DNA from: Branchiostoma lanceolatum
Taxonomy: Eukaryota; Chordata; Leptocardii; Amphioxiformes; Branchiostomatidae
Assembly: GCF_035083965.1 (NCBI RefSeq)
Contig: NC_089726.1
Span: 8,561,501 to 8,625,500 of the forward strand
DNA length: 64,000 bases
Reading direction: 5' to 3'
Shown piece after piece: positions 46,834 to 64,000 of this stretch (position 1 is the first letter of the stretch; each line of letters opens with the position of its first letter). Made by a program: the position numbers and the translations under genes. The notes beneath the pieces are model-generated. The model was given only the letters and a program-made list of their open reading frames with translations. It did no database searches and was not told where the DNA came from.

Positions 46834-49800
46834 ATGGAGGGAGAACAGGCTGGGGACGAGGACGGTGTCTTTCCAGAACGAACACAAGACGAGACCACTG
46901 TCACTCAAGATGGCAACGACGCCACTCAGGGTGACAGTAGGCCACGGGTAAGAACTTTTATTGTAGAATGTCGGTATCAGGACAACTCGGCACTAAGTTA
47001 ATCAGGATATTACTCGACATCGTAAACCTGTCATACAAAAAGACGTTGATAGAACGTGTTACTGAGATCTGGGTTGAGAACAGGGGCCAGACATGCCTGT
47101 AACGATTCCAAACTTTCCAAGACAGGTCGAAATGCCAAGTTCAGATAGCACTGCCTGGAACTAGGTCACAGGCAATGTGCCAGCTTGTCACTTCTAGTCG
47201 TCCTTAATACCAGGTTTCAGAGGTGGCTGGAAAGAGTAGAAATTCGCCAAATAGACAGATCACATGCCAGGCAGAGGAAACAAGCTGTACTTTCCGGCCA
47301 ACTAACTCCTATGGTTTGTTATCTGTCTATCTGGTCAATTTCTATTCTTTCTAGCCACATCTGGAGCCGGCCTGGTAGAGGCAATAAAATAGTAGCAATA
47401 ATCAGAAGCGGTAGACATTCGTGAATGGTTTGTATTTGTCTCTATGCATTTAAATAAAGTTAGCTCTAATTGTTGTGATTCCAGGTACATTCCTTCAGAA
47501 CACCTTCTTACGAGAGAGCCGTGCACGGAGGGCAAGAGGAGGAAGACGAAAACACAGGTACAACAAGAAGTGATTTTACACGACCTTTATGACAGCCACT
47601 GTTATGTCCCTGTCAAGTCCAATTATTTATATAACGTTAAAGTGTTTAACGTTTCTTTCAAATGGCTATGGAAGTATTAGAAACGTCATGTTTTGTTGGT
47701 TTTTTTGCTTATTTGTTTGCACGTTAAAGATATAAATGCAAAACAATGAAATATGAATGAGATATAACAGTGTAAGAGAGGCCAAAAGCTTATGCTTATG
47801 TAAAGGCCTTCCTTTATCAACTTATAACAATCTAAATAATTCAATCAAACAAAAGAAATAAGATGGGTAGTAAATAAATGAAGCAATATAGTGAGAACAT
47901 AGTACAAGTCGAACATCCATTACTATTGTTTTATCTGGATACATCATCTTGCCCAATATAACTAGATTAAGTCCAAATATATCCAACGGAAATCCATTTG
48001 AAATATCTCAGAGCATTTATGTATCTATATCTGTAAAATTTTGCCCAATCAGCTGCAGCTTTTTATGACCTGTTGTATGTTTATTGTAATTTTCAGAGAA
48101 CAGTGGAATCAATGTGCCCCAGCAGACCACCCTGGACATCACGTTTTCCCGACTGACGTATTCTTCCGTCACCCTGACTGTTCTTGGAGCCGATAATTTC
48201 ATTCTACAGTACCGAAAGAGTGGCACTGTAGAATGGTGGGAGGTTCAACACACAGGTATGTACGACACACCTAATCTCCAAGCAGATGTTGGGTGGAAGA
48301 TTGAAACGTTTTCTGATCGCCTGGGTTTTCTGACAGCCCTTCACAATAAGTCAAGCCAAGGAGGTCTATATAACCTCCTTGGTCAAGCTGAGGGTTGTGG
48401 CAGTCAGGGAAGCCCGGCCAGTCAGAAACAATTTTCTACCCCCAACATCTGCTTGGAAAGTACGAAACGTCATCAGTCAGTCCAGCAAGTGAAATCTGTC
48501 TTGAAGTTTATACAATGTTGTCGAACATCTGCTTCTTCAAGTGCTTTAGAAACGCACACCCCCATTCCACAAGATTTCCCTCTGATCGCACTACGACCTA
48601 GAATTTGAAATATCGCGCAACAAATTTCATAAATAAAAAACGATTTTTTAACGCTTTGTATGTCTTGTTATCTTTTCAGTCATACATTTTGTATGATATT
48701 CCAATTATAAAATCAAAAGTTACACAAATCAAATTTAGGTCGAAGCGAGGTCGCAGCGCGATCGCCGACAAGTAAAATGGGTTTTGGGCACACCCAACAA
48801 GAAATTAAACTCTTTGTCTTTGTCACTTTACACCTTACCGCCCAATGACTGCGAAAAAAAAGATTTTGAAGGTTCCATGTGTGTTTTTGGACTGTAATAT
48901 TTGTCAATAGTCAAGTTGCATTATGATTGTGGCCTACTGACAGAAAAATGACTTGTTTCCAATGTTTGTATCCATGTGCGTGCACCCAGGGTCTAGTAAC
49001 GTCCGACTACAGAACCTGGAACCTGACGTCACGTATAGAGTACGAGCAGCGCGCAGGCGTGAAGGCGACACAGGGGAGAATATTTATTCTGAGGAGGCAT
49101 CCTTCAGGACGCTCAGCAACGGTAAATGTCCGAAATTAGAGACGATTGTTTACTGCACAGCATTTCAGCTGCACACATAGTATTTCTTGTATTCAAGTAA
49201 CAGTAACGACGTACATAAACTCTCAATGGTACGTGCTGTACAAACAGTCCTAGGAGGATAAGAAGAAAATTTTCATAATCAAGCTCGCAACTGTTGCCAA
49301 TCTTGAATACATCATACCTTTTCGCTTGAATAAATAGAATTACTGTCATCATATCAAGGTTTAAGCTTACGGTGTCAAAAATATAACAATTTTCAGTCTT
49401 TTCTGTCCGTTTTTTTTTTCAGATCGTCTTGGCGTAGTACACCTTCAGTACTCACCTTCAAGATCGCGGCCAGTCTCCTACAGGCTCTGTCTGGACTACA
49501 TCAGTAAGAACCTGACAAAGGAAGACTTCCAGAGACTCAAGTTCGTGTGTAAACCCCACCTGCACCTGGCTGAGTACGAGCGTGTGACCAACGGCAGGGA
49601 ACTGTTCGCCGAACTGGACAGGAAGGGCGTCATATCTGAGGACAACGTCTGCGAGTTAAAAACCACGTGTAGAGACTTGCGTCTAACAGTGCCGTTAGGG
49701 ACGTTGAAGAGATACGAGCGGGACTGGGGCCTGTCCGTCGCGACGGACGCAGCAGACCTTACCACGGACGCTGAGCCCGAGCTCTTACCAGAGGAGCTGG

Positions 49801-52800
49801 CGGAGCGCGAGGATGCTGCTGAGGGGGTCGTACCACTGCCAGCTGTCGAAAACGAGCCTCCCGTCGTCCCTGTCGTCCCTCCTGCCGCCCCTGTACCAGT
49901 GGACCCACAACCTGTTCCCAGTGCGCCCACTGTTCTGGGCGTGGTCCTCTTGTCGTTTCTTTCTGCTGTCGTGGTTGTCTGTTCCGTCTTCCTTATAGGG
50001 CGCTTCCTTCCCGAGGAGGAACGTCTGAGAAGTGTCTTAGGAGTTCCGAGAGGTACGTTAGTCGTTACTCTAACTACACCCCCTTTTCTACTAGAGGCTT
50101 TTACCACTGAGCGACGAAAGATTTGACAGATCGCGAGTGTCATAGATAAAGATAAATCATGATTTACATCTTTCATCATATCAAACTATCTGATGTGTTA
50201 CGCCGAAGGGCGGTTATAACGGCTATATAGATACAAATACAGGTACAGAAATGAAGGGTAACATACGTAAATCCAACTTTGGTCGCTGTACGGTCGCTTA
50301 GTGATCGTCGTCAAGTGGAAAGGGGGCCTAAAGAATCATGTAGAACTATTCGTTTGAAATGTGTTTTCTTTACAATCTGAGTACTTCTATAAATCTTCAC
50401 TTTCCTCACCGATGTAAGTAATTTTGATAAAACCACGCACCCATATCTCATGCAATTCCAGGTATCGGCATACCCTTCAGTGAAGTGCCCTATCCGACGC
50501 CCTATTTCACCGGCCACGAGGACTACCTCAGCAAGTTGCAGCTGGAGCACGATAGGTTCTCCTCCAGATGGTACGGGCCAATGAAAAGCCACACTTTAGT
50601 CCAGGTAAGACTTCTTGATTTTAACTTGTATTGAGTCGTTAAACATCTTTAGAATAAAAGTAAAGGCATGCCATAAACCCAAATAAAAGATCTAGATAGC
50701 AATGGATACACTGTAAAATTCAGATAAGTATAATTACAAACATTTGAAAATGAAAATGGGGAGAGGTGAGAAGATAAAAAGGCACACTCAAGGCGTTGTT
50801 TAAAGATACAATGTACCTAGTAGGAATGGCATCTTGGTTGGCGCTGCACCCGTCTTTCGGAAGGGACGTAAGATGGGGGTCCCGTGTTCTAGGAGGTGCC
50901 TCCAGCACGTAAAGGAGAAGGGCTAGCAACCCCTCCCTGTAAATATATACCCTGCTGCTGAAACAGCAAGGAAACTTGCCAACCTTTGAAACTCTAGGTG
51001 AACAGCAACAATAGAGAAGATGTACATGCCTCTACGTACTGTACAACACGCATTTGTAGACATAACACCGCGTCTTGTCTCTCCTCCAGGTGTTGACGGG
51101 TCTCCCCGGGTACGGTAAGACTGAGATCGCGATCCAGTACGCGCTGCAGTCCTACCACCAGGGCAGGTTCCGGGGAGGCATCTTCTGGCTCACCTGCTCC
51201 TCCAGGCAACGGCTCAACGTCGGGCTGGAGAAAATGGTAGGCCTATTTGAAACGTTGTCCTCTTAACTTGCTTTTTCATATGTAGCGGTGCCGAATACGG
51301 TCAAGTCAAGCTTTCTCAGTTACTAACGCAAGATAGTGGATGCTACTGGAAACGTCTGAACGTTTTCAAATCTATCCAGTTGCTTGAGTAAATCTTTGTA
51401 CCTTGCTAACCGGATGTCTAAGCTTCATCGACGTAATAATCAAACCTTGGAATAATTATCTATGAAATCAAGGAGGTTAAAACAGGATGAAATAACGCAA
51501 ATCAATAGATTTACTTGTTACAAACCTAAGGACTCAATGTATAGACCTTTCGAAATATCCATTTCCACTTGCAGAAAACTTGTTTGTCATTTTTACCGAA
51601 CCAAGCCATATTCATTGTTTACGTTTATTTTTTGTCCGTTACGTTAGATGGCCAATATCGGCCTCTCGCTGGAACTAAAAGACTACACCCACGAGAACAT
51701 CCTTCGGGTCGTGACGAAATGGTTGTGGACCAACCACAACTGGATGTTAGTCCTGAACGGCGTGCGCAGCCCCGACCTGGTCCGGGAGTACTTCCCTTCC
51801 CTGCCGAAGGGCGGGCACATCATCATCGCCTCCGACTACACGGACTGGAAACGCGTTTGGGACGGCACGGTGACTGCAGTGTACGACGTCACCGGCTTGA
51901 ACCAATCAGAAGCCGAGCTGTTCCTGATCCGACGCCGTTGGGACCTCACTCTCCTAGAGGCCGCATCCAAACGTACAGAACTGAAAGGGTCGAAATCGGA
52001 AGAATATCAAGCGTTACAGACTCTTGTAGGAAAAGATGGATTCGACGGACTGCCGCTAGCGTTAGAAAAAGCTGGTGCCTACATGAGGTACAACAAGTAC
52101 TCGTTCACGCGATATCTAGAGCTGTACCGAAGGAAAACGACGGGCCTTCTGGGCGAAGAACATGGCGATCTACCGATCAACGTGAAAAGCAGCATGCTGC
52201 TCAGCGCTGAGAAGGTACAGAAGGACCACCCGGCGGCAATCCAGTTGCTGGAGATCTGCTCCCTTCTCGACCTGGCCATTCCGGAGTGGATTTTCGTGCG
52301 CGCGGCGGTGAATCTGACTGACTCCAGACTCAGAGACGAGCTGCTAGGAGGAGAGAATAGCTCCTCTGTGTCGGAGATAGAGATATCCGACAACCTAAAC
52401 ACGATTTTGATGAGGCTAGAGAGGTACTCTTTGATCAAAAGGCACCAAGGAGAAGAAACGGGCGAGATGCTGGTAGAGGAAGACGAGGACATTCAAAGGG
52501 AAAAGATGTACTTCACTATCCCAAGACTATTACAGACTGTTGTTCGATCTGATCTCAAGGAAAAGCCACAGAAGATGACCCTGGCTCTGAGTAACGGCAT
52601 CCGAATCTTGAAGGCGATTTTCCCCAACGCCACGTCCGTGTCTCTTGGAATGTTCGTGTCCTTCAACGATCGCGACAAACACATCAAGTACAACTCCATC
52701 GTCACGAACACGCTCATCGTCGGGCAGACCGTCTCCGAAGTCGTCCGGAAATTCCCGAGGAAGAAAACGAGTACAGCCGACACCGAGACGTGCTCGAGGA

Positions 52801-55800
52801 AGGAGGACTGCCTGCAGCAGATCGAAGACCCGACTCCCCTGTTCAACGCTGTCGGGATGTACCTTAGAAGGGACGGGCAGTCGGAGCAGGCTTTGGAGAT
52901 CTTTCAACTGGCAGTGCGCGCTACCGAGGCTCTGAACAGAGAAGACAAGTATCAACTGGCAATCGGTAGGTGATATGCAACAAAGACGTACAATAGATGA
53001 ATGCCCCGCATGTGCCACAAAGCGGCACGCAATGACAGAGGTGTCTTGCTGAAATTTATTAGATTAACTCTGGGAAATGATTGTTGTCATTTTCAGATGT
53101 ATTTTTTCGACATATCAAGTATCCTGATCATATGAGCTTTTGCGACACAGGGGCTTAGAATATATATGCATATGCAGGGCTCGAAATTCATCTTTGGGAA
53201 TAGGTGCACTGGTGCACCCAACTCAAAAAATTGGGTGCACAGAAAGAATATTGGGTGCACCAGATAAAATAAAGTTGAATGTTCTTCAGAACATAATTAC
53301 AAAGTTTAACGCTGCTGCCTTTCTTAAGAATTTTCAAAATTTCAAACAAATAATACATTAAATAAAGTACAGCAAAAAACTAGAAAGGCCGTCATTTGCC
53401 CCTGAGCAAATACAGCATGTTTAGCCATACTCCTCCCCATGCAAGAAGTGGGCTGTCCCAAAATAACACCTGGGCAAATGGAAAGATGAACTGCATGTAG
53501 AAAGGCAACATTTGCGAGAGCATTATACTTCGACAATCTCCCTCCTGATGCATAAATGGACTGTTCCAAAATCACCCGTACAAAAACTCTCTCTACAAGT
53601 TCTGCGAGACCCCAAGAGCTTCTTACTGCAAAGGCTTGCGTGTGTTCCTGCAATATGACCTCAGGTAACCTAAATAGAACAGTGTTCTTTGGCCAGTAGC
53701 AAATGGAATGCGGGGATCCTTAGATAGAACATGGATTCCTTGGCCAGCAGCAAATAGAACATGGAACGTGGATACCACTTTTGGCCTGTTTTGGGTCTGA
53801 AAATGGGTCCAAAAGTCCCCAAAATGAAGCATTCTGAAGTGATGTACACCAGAAATGTGATTGAAGTCCTGTAGGGACATGTTCAAGGCACCCTTGTACT
53901 GAATTTCAGGTCACTTGCTTGCAATACCAGGGCACAGGAGCCCAAAATATAAAAATTGTCTAAAAATGCCCCAAAAAACCTGCATAAAAATGTTTTTAAG
54001 GCCTGTTTCGAAAGAAATGAAAAATCGCATAAGGGTATTTGCCATCTTTACCTACATGCCAAATTTCAGGTCGTTTGGCCCAAAAATGACGGAGTAGATT
54101 CCATTTGAAGATTTGGCAGGAGAAGAAGAACGTGAACAAAAACAATATGTTGAGCCATACTAGGTATGGCTAAACATAAATATCATGCTGTTTTTTATAC
54201 TTACATTTCAAGAATATTCTGTATACTAGTGTACAATAGTACCTTAACCCCATAGGCTACAAAAATATATAGGTGCACCAGTGCACCCACAGTCAAAAAT
54301 TAGGTGCACAGCTCCAATTTTGGGTGCACTGGGTGCACATGCACCCACTATTTCGAGCCCTGATATGCGTGTTCATCAAAATGAGTACTTTTAGGACATG
54401 CTAGCTACTTGCTAAAATGACAGGGCATTGACAACCAAAAGTTTAAATTTAAAACGTCTTACCTTAAATGGTCAGATTTAAGGTCATACGTATACGTTTG
54501 ATATTCGACGATATTGCGCCGTCTATCCTAAATGTTTCTTATCATTGTGCATTGGTTTTAATTCAATGGCAACACTGCGACTTCCAATGAAGGTATCTTG
54601 TATCTTGGAAACAGAGTCACTGATTTGCTTGTCTTTCTCTTCAGCGAAACGGTACCTTGGTAAGGCGTATTTTGAGCTGCTGGAGCTGGACAAATCTGAG
54701 CAGGAGTTTAAGGAGTCCCTGAGACTGATCAGAGAGCTGTATCCCCAGGACCATGTTGAAGTCGCTTGTGGTAAGAATAGCGTGCTGTTTACATAGATAA
54801 CCAACCCTCTGCTGTCTACATTTTATTACTTGTGCGTTACGACAGCTGAAGTGTTATACGCCATCTGGTGTTTTACGCCGGTGGTTATACCGGCTATACA
54901 AACACAGATACAGATGTTACCATAATGTTATTTTCATTCAATTATACCATATCTTTTCTTCCATACACCTTCACTTTTCTCCTACATATTTTGATTTTGA
55001 AGTCTTTTACTGTCCTTCATTTGACATTTGCTGCCTTTTTCAATTGAATGAATTGTGGGACAATTGTGTAACGTACGTTTTCATGCGTGTTTATTATTCA
55101 GGTATCCAAGCTGTAGCGCGTGCTCGGCAGAGGCGGAACTTAACTGAGATGGGCGAAGATTACGTCACGGAAACGGAGAGGATGCTACAGACAGCCCTCA
55201 GGTTGAAGAAAGCCTTCTACGAGAAGCGTAACATTTCCAATCACTACATGATCGCTGTTGGTGAGTTGCTTCTGTTAACAGTTTATCCATTTGTATCCAT
55301 GTATACTGATAGCGAACATTGCCTTTCCAAATAACCATTAAGTAGTGATAATGCTTTTAGAATCGTGTACCTAATACTTTTTTTTAACATATTCGTACAA
55401 TGTTGGTATTCCGAATTCCATGTTTTGATATTTGATGCCCTGCTATGTGATTTTGTGTGGGTATGCCACGGGGTATGCTTTTTGCGATGGCCTATAGCAA
55501 AATGAACAGTATTTCATTCTACATTTAAAGTATTAGAATAGAACAGATTCATACATTCGTATTTTAGAAATATTTTGGTTGTTTTCCAGCCTACAATAAC
55601 CTCGGCGCGCTCTACCAGGACCTCGGTCGTCTGGAGGAGTCGGAACAACTCATCAAAGCCAGTCTGAAGATGAAGCGGACAGTGTTTGGCGAGGAGCACA
55701 TCAGCGTCGCCATTGGTAAGAGTACTGTTCATCTTTACTGTACATCAGTCTCATTTTCTACATCATACATGTATACAAACATCATATATATACACCTACA

Positions 55801-56859
55801 GGCGTAGGTGTATATGTCGTAGGATTCTTTTGCCGTACGGATTTCAGCAAGGCCTATGACAGAACCGACTTTCGACAACCTATTGCGTCCCAAAATAGCT
55901 AAAATTTGTGCGACACATCCACAACTGTCCCAAGACTGTTCTCGATTCGCTGTAGTAAACCTATCGTGTGACATATGTGTTATACTGTTAACCTAAGATT
56001 CATTTCTGATATGATAGAACATCTGTTTTGTCCGCAGTACTGAACAAGCTGGCGAGAAACTACCTTCTCGGTGACCACCGTAACCTGACGGAAGCCGCCC
56101 GTCTGACCAAAATGTCTCTGGAGCTGAAGAAGAAGGTCCTCCCACAGAGGCACAGGGCGTGCCAACTAGGTGGGTTCTAATCTCCGAGCAGATCGTAACA
56201 TGTCCTTGCTGCTCTGTTTTTCAGCTAGTTTCCCTGTTAGTGAGCCAGATATTGTTACGAATTTTTGATGGGTTTTGTCTGCGAGTTGAATATTTTCCAG
56301 GGACAAATTCAAATATGTGATCATTTCCTGTCGAGTCAAATGCTTAGTACGCATTATGAAATACTCACCATCAGTAGCATACCCTTGACTTTCAGCAGAC
56401 TTGAATATTTGATATATTGGGTTTTGGTTGTTGAATGCGGTAACAGTGATATAAGGTAGCAGAATGTCATAACTTCATGTTTCATTGCCAAATTGTCTTA
56501 ATTACAAACATACATCTATATCCATATTCACATTTCCAGCCCTCTACTTTCTTGTACGGATCTACAAAGAGATGGGACAGGAAGCTACAGCCGGGGAGTA
56601 TCTAAAGGAACTGATGGAGTACGACCAGAACAACGAGTTCGTACAGAAACTGGAGGACAATACCTCGAATTTCTACGAACGTAAGTTGCCTGGAATTTTT
56701 GCCCTTCCTACTTATTTGTATCGGTATTTTCCATCGCACGTGTCCAGTGTTTTTGTGAAGATGTGTTTGACAGTGATATTTAATTTCCTTTTTTCACATT
56801 TCCTTTTTGTGTGTGTTACTTTTGCAGTTTATCCACATGATTGGACAGTGTGGCTATGA
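46834..56859 (+). CDS. FN3 / death-effector / NB-ARC / TPR protein with a probable membrane helix
   Basis: Fourteen exons join in frame: 46834-46947, 47485-47557, 48097-48255, 48990-49121, 49423-50052, 50462-50604, 51090-51236, 51648-52965, 54645-54770, 55102-55260, 55590-55715, 56038-56169, 56540-56680 and 56828-56859 (3432 nt, 1143 residues). An acidic N-terminus precedes a fibronectin type III domain (about 63-157, ending with LEPDVTYRVRAA and FRTL). A death-effector domain covers about 176-262 (FQRLKFVC, LFAELDRKGVISEDN). A Pro/Val-rich linker follows, then a 24-residue hydrophobic segment (329-352). An NB-ARC ATPase has P-loop GLPGYGKT (421-428), a Walker B-like MLVLNG with asparagine at 503, and GLPLALEKAGAYM. 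TPR-type helical repeats run from about 840 to the end. It is a STAND-class (NLR/APAF1-like) sensor candidate for cell death or immunity. All splice sites are GT-AG. Confidence 0.88.
47211..47372. mobile_element. Foldback MITE in intron 1 of the NB-ARC gene
   Basis: Arms 47211-47260 and 47321-47372 are inverted copies. The left reads GAGGTGGCTGGAAAGAGTAG then AAATTCGCC; the right, read inward, gives GATGTGGCTAGAAAGAATAG then AAATTGACC. Both end AGACAGAT. The GTAGAAATT core is shared with the elements at 31725 and 62596. Confidence 0.75.
48278..48456. mobile_element. Foldback MITE in intron 3 of the NB-ARC gene
   Basis: A 179-bp imperfect palindrome. It starts CCAAGCAGATGTTGGG and ends CCCAACATCTGCTTGG, with a centre at AGGAGGTCTATATAACCTCCT (about 48358-48378). 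The outer motif CTCCAAGCAGATG also occurs at about 60869-60881, suggesting a dispersed family. Confidence 0.8.
50815..50985 (+). mobile_element. SINE-like fragment in intron 6 of the NB-ARC gene
   Basis: Contains GTCTTTCGGAAGGGACGTAA followed by GGGGGTCCCGTG, a wording typical of the central domain of several metazoan SINEs, and ends in a TAAATATATACCCTGCTG-type tail. No A/B-box head is visible, so the 5' part is missing. Family not assigned. Confidence 0.45.
53175..54362. mobile_element. 1.2-kb hAT-like non-autonomous element in intron 8 of the NB-ARC gene
   Basis: Inverted ends CAGGGCTCGAAAT (left, from 53175) and ATTTCGAGCCCTG (right, ending 54362). CAGGG starts are typical of hAT elements. 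Just inside both ends are clusters of GGTGCAC or GTGCACC: five at about 53211-53260, and seven or so at about 54271-54347. An 8-bp target duplication is not clear (ATATGC occurs on both sides but is out of register). No transposase frame is seen. Confidence 0.7.
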
Positions 56860-57608
56860 CGACACGTTCCGGACAAGATTATCCAGTACTTTTTCATTTT
56901 TATCTGATTTATTTGCGCTTAAGCCTGGAATAATGTAACGTTATCAGTTACGTTACATAAAAGTGTGTTTTTGTACTGTGTAAATAGGCAGAAGTGATGA
57001 CCAAATGATGTCATACTTTTGAATAATGATATTTTAGTTTTATGTATCCCTACAAAAATTAGACAGATATCTAAGTTTATATGTTGTGTGCAATATATCT
57101 ACTACTGAAGCAGTTGAAATATATCGTGTCAGAAGATTTGTTTTCCTAGCCAGTCATTCTACAGTCCAATGTGTTGATTTGTAAAACAAATTCAGTATAT
57201 ATTACTGGTATTTCTTTTATGGATGGAGTGGAAAATGTCTTAGTGACTTTGATCCTTGTTTTCGCGTTCCTCTGCTTGCATTGTAATTGTTTATGTGTAT
57301 GTTTAGCAGTCTAGAATTGATAAGAGGTCTGCCTATGTTTTGTTGCTTTGTGTTTTTTTCGCATCCACAAACGTGACACTTTTGTTTGTATTTTTCTGTG
57401 TCTGGTTGGAAGTGAATTGGAAAGTTTTAAGGAGTCTTTTATCTATGCAAATAAACTACTTGACGACGAAATACAGTTTCTTACATAGTCCTCCCACACA
57501 GATTTATTAGTGAACGACTTGAATTAATAAAGACGTAAATCACGCAGTCGACATGATCAACAATTGCTTAAACTATGACTTGACTCTCAGTGAAGATAAG
57601 TAGTCTCA
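56860..57608. other. Convergent 3' ends of the NB-ARC and GH31 genes
   Basis: Non-coding. AATAAA on the plus strand at 57450-57455 suits the NB-ARC gene; AATAAA on the minus strand (57508-57503) suits the GH31 gene. The two signals face each other about 50 bp apart, so the transcripts probably meet or overlap slightly. Confidence 0.6.
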
Positions 57609-63670
<6,062 letters not shown>

Positions 63671-64000
63671 CTGAAAGAAAGCGGATACCAACTTAATTAA
63701 TCAGCTACCCATATTCATGGCAGATTCCACTTGATATGATGTTAAGATTGACTACGGTCAAAGATGACATTTTCAACAGCTATGTACAAAAGGTAATGAA
63801 AAACACAATTTAAGCATACATTGACACATGTAACTAACGGGTAGATAAAAACATGCATGTTACTCCTGGTGTTTTGCGGGCACAAACTATATATAGACGT
63901 GAACGTATGATTAATACTAGTAATAAAAGAGAAGAATGAGTTATCTCATTCGAGTGTGTATGTTCCAGAGCGCTACTGACATGGTAGTTTGACGGTATAC
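63671..64000. other. Intron of the GH31 gene at the window edge
   Basis: Follows (upstream on the minus strand) the CAG acceptor at 63673-63671. No further exon with GH31 similarity could be placed before 64000. Confidence 0.5.

Noticed and set aside
49496..50179. 227-residue open frame on the minus strand
   Set aside because: It is the antisense shadow of the exon encoding the death-effector domain and linker; Ser/Arg/Thr-rich with no family pattern.
52530..53018. Minus-strand open frame of 162 residues, with neighbours at 52079-52846
   Set aside because: Antisense to the large NB-ARC exon 51648-52965, whose plus-strand frame has clear motifs and splice continuity.

Overview
This window looks like genomic DNA from an invertebrate deuterostome, most likely a lancelet (Branchiostoma). 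The reasons are dense small introns with GT-AG borders, single-copy chordate-like housekeeping genes, an expanded-type death-fold/NB-ARC/TPR gene, and very many small inverted-repeat transposons. The species is inferred, not proven. Six protein genes could be rebuilt exon by exon with every intron phase matching; the sixth runs off the right edge.

Layout: (1) TIMM17 (+, 693-3112), a mitochondrial import channel subunit. (2) A zeta-crystallin-type quinone oxidoreductase (-, 4622-8835), tail-to-tail with TIMM17, with a tRNA-derived SINE in its 3' part. (3) A 21-kb inverted-repeat (foldback) element, 9068-30102. It has ~110-bp terminal inverted repeats, a perfect 8-bp target duplication, and two huge arms built of one 20-bp minisatellite in opposite orientations; smaller transposons sit in its core. 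(4) A gene encoding RING, two B-boxes and a coiled coil fused to a Rab11-like GTPase (+, 30391-35652). (5) A SAM-domain gene whose last exon encodes a piggyBac-type zinc ribbon (+, 39282-44027), followed by decayed copies of that exon and a near-perfect 83-bp hairpin. (6) A 1143-residue FN3 / death-effector / probable transmembrane / NB-ARC / TPR protein (+, 46834-56859). (7) The C-terminal 422 residues of a maltase-glucoamylase-like GH31 glucosidase (-, 57609-63670, 5' end outside the window), tail-to-tail with gene 6.

The genes do not form one pathway. Two of them (RING-B-box-Rab and FN3-DED-NB-ARC-TPR) have unusual domain combinations of the signalling or innate-immunity kind. If the foldback element and one copy of its target duplication are removed, the quinone oxidoreductase and the RING-Rab gene become a head-to-head pair whose start codons are about 0.5 kb apart. 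The element therefore appears to have split a bidirectional promoter.

The most striking items are the RING-Rab fusion, the 21-kb satellite-armed foldback element, the FN3-DED-TM-NB-ARC-TPR protein, and the SAM-zinc-ribbon gene with its trail of exon relics. All assignments come from reading the sequence by eye; no alignment or database search was run.
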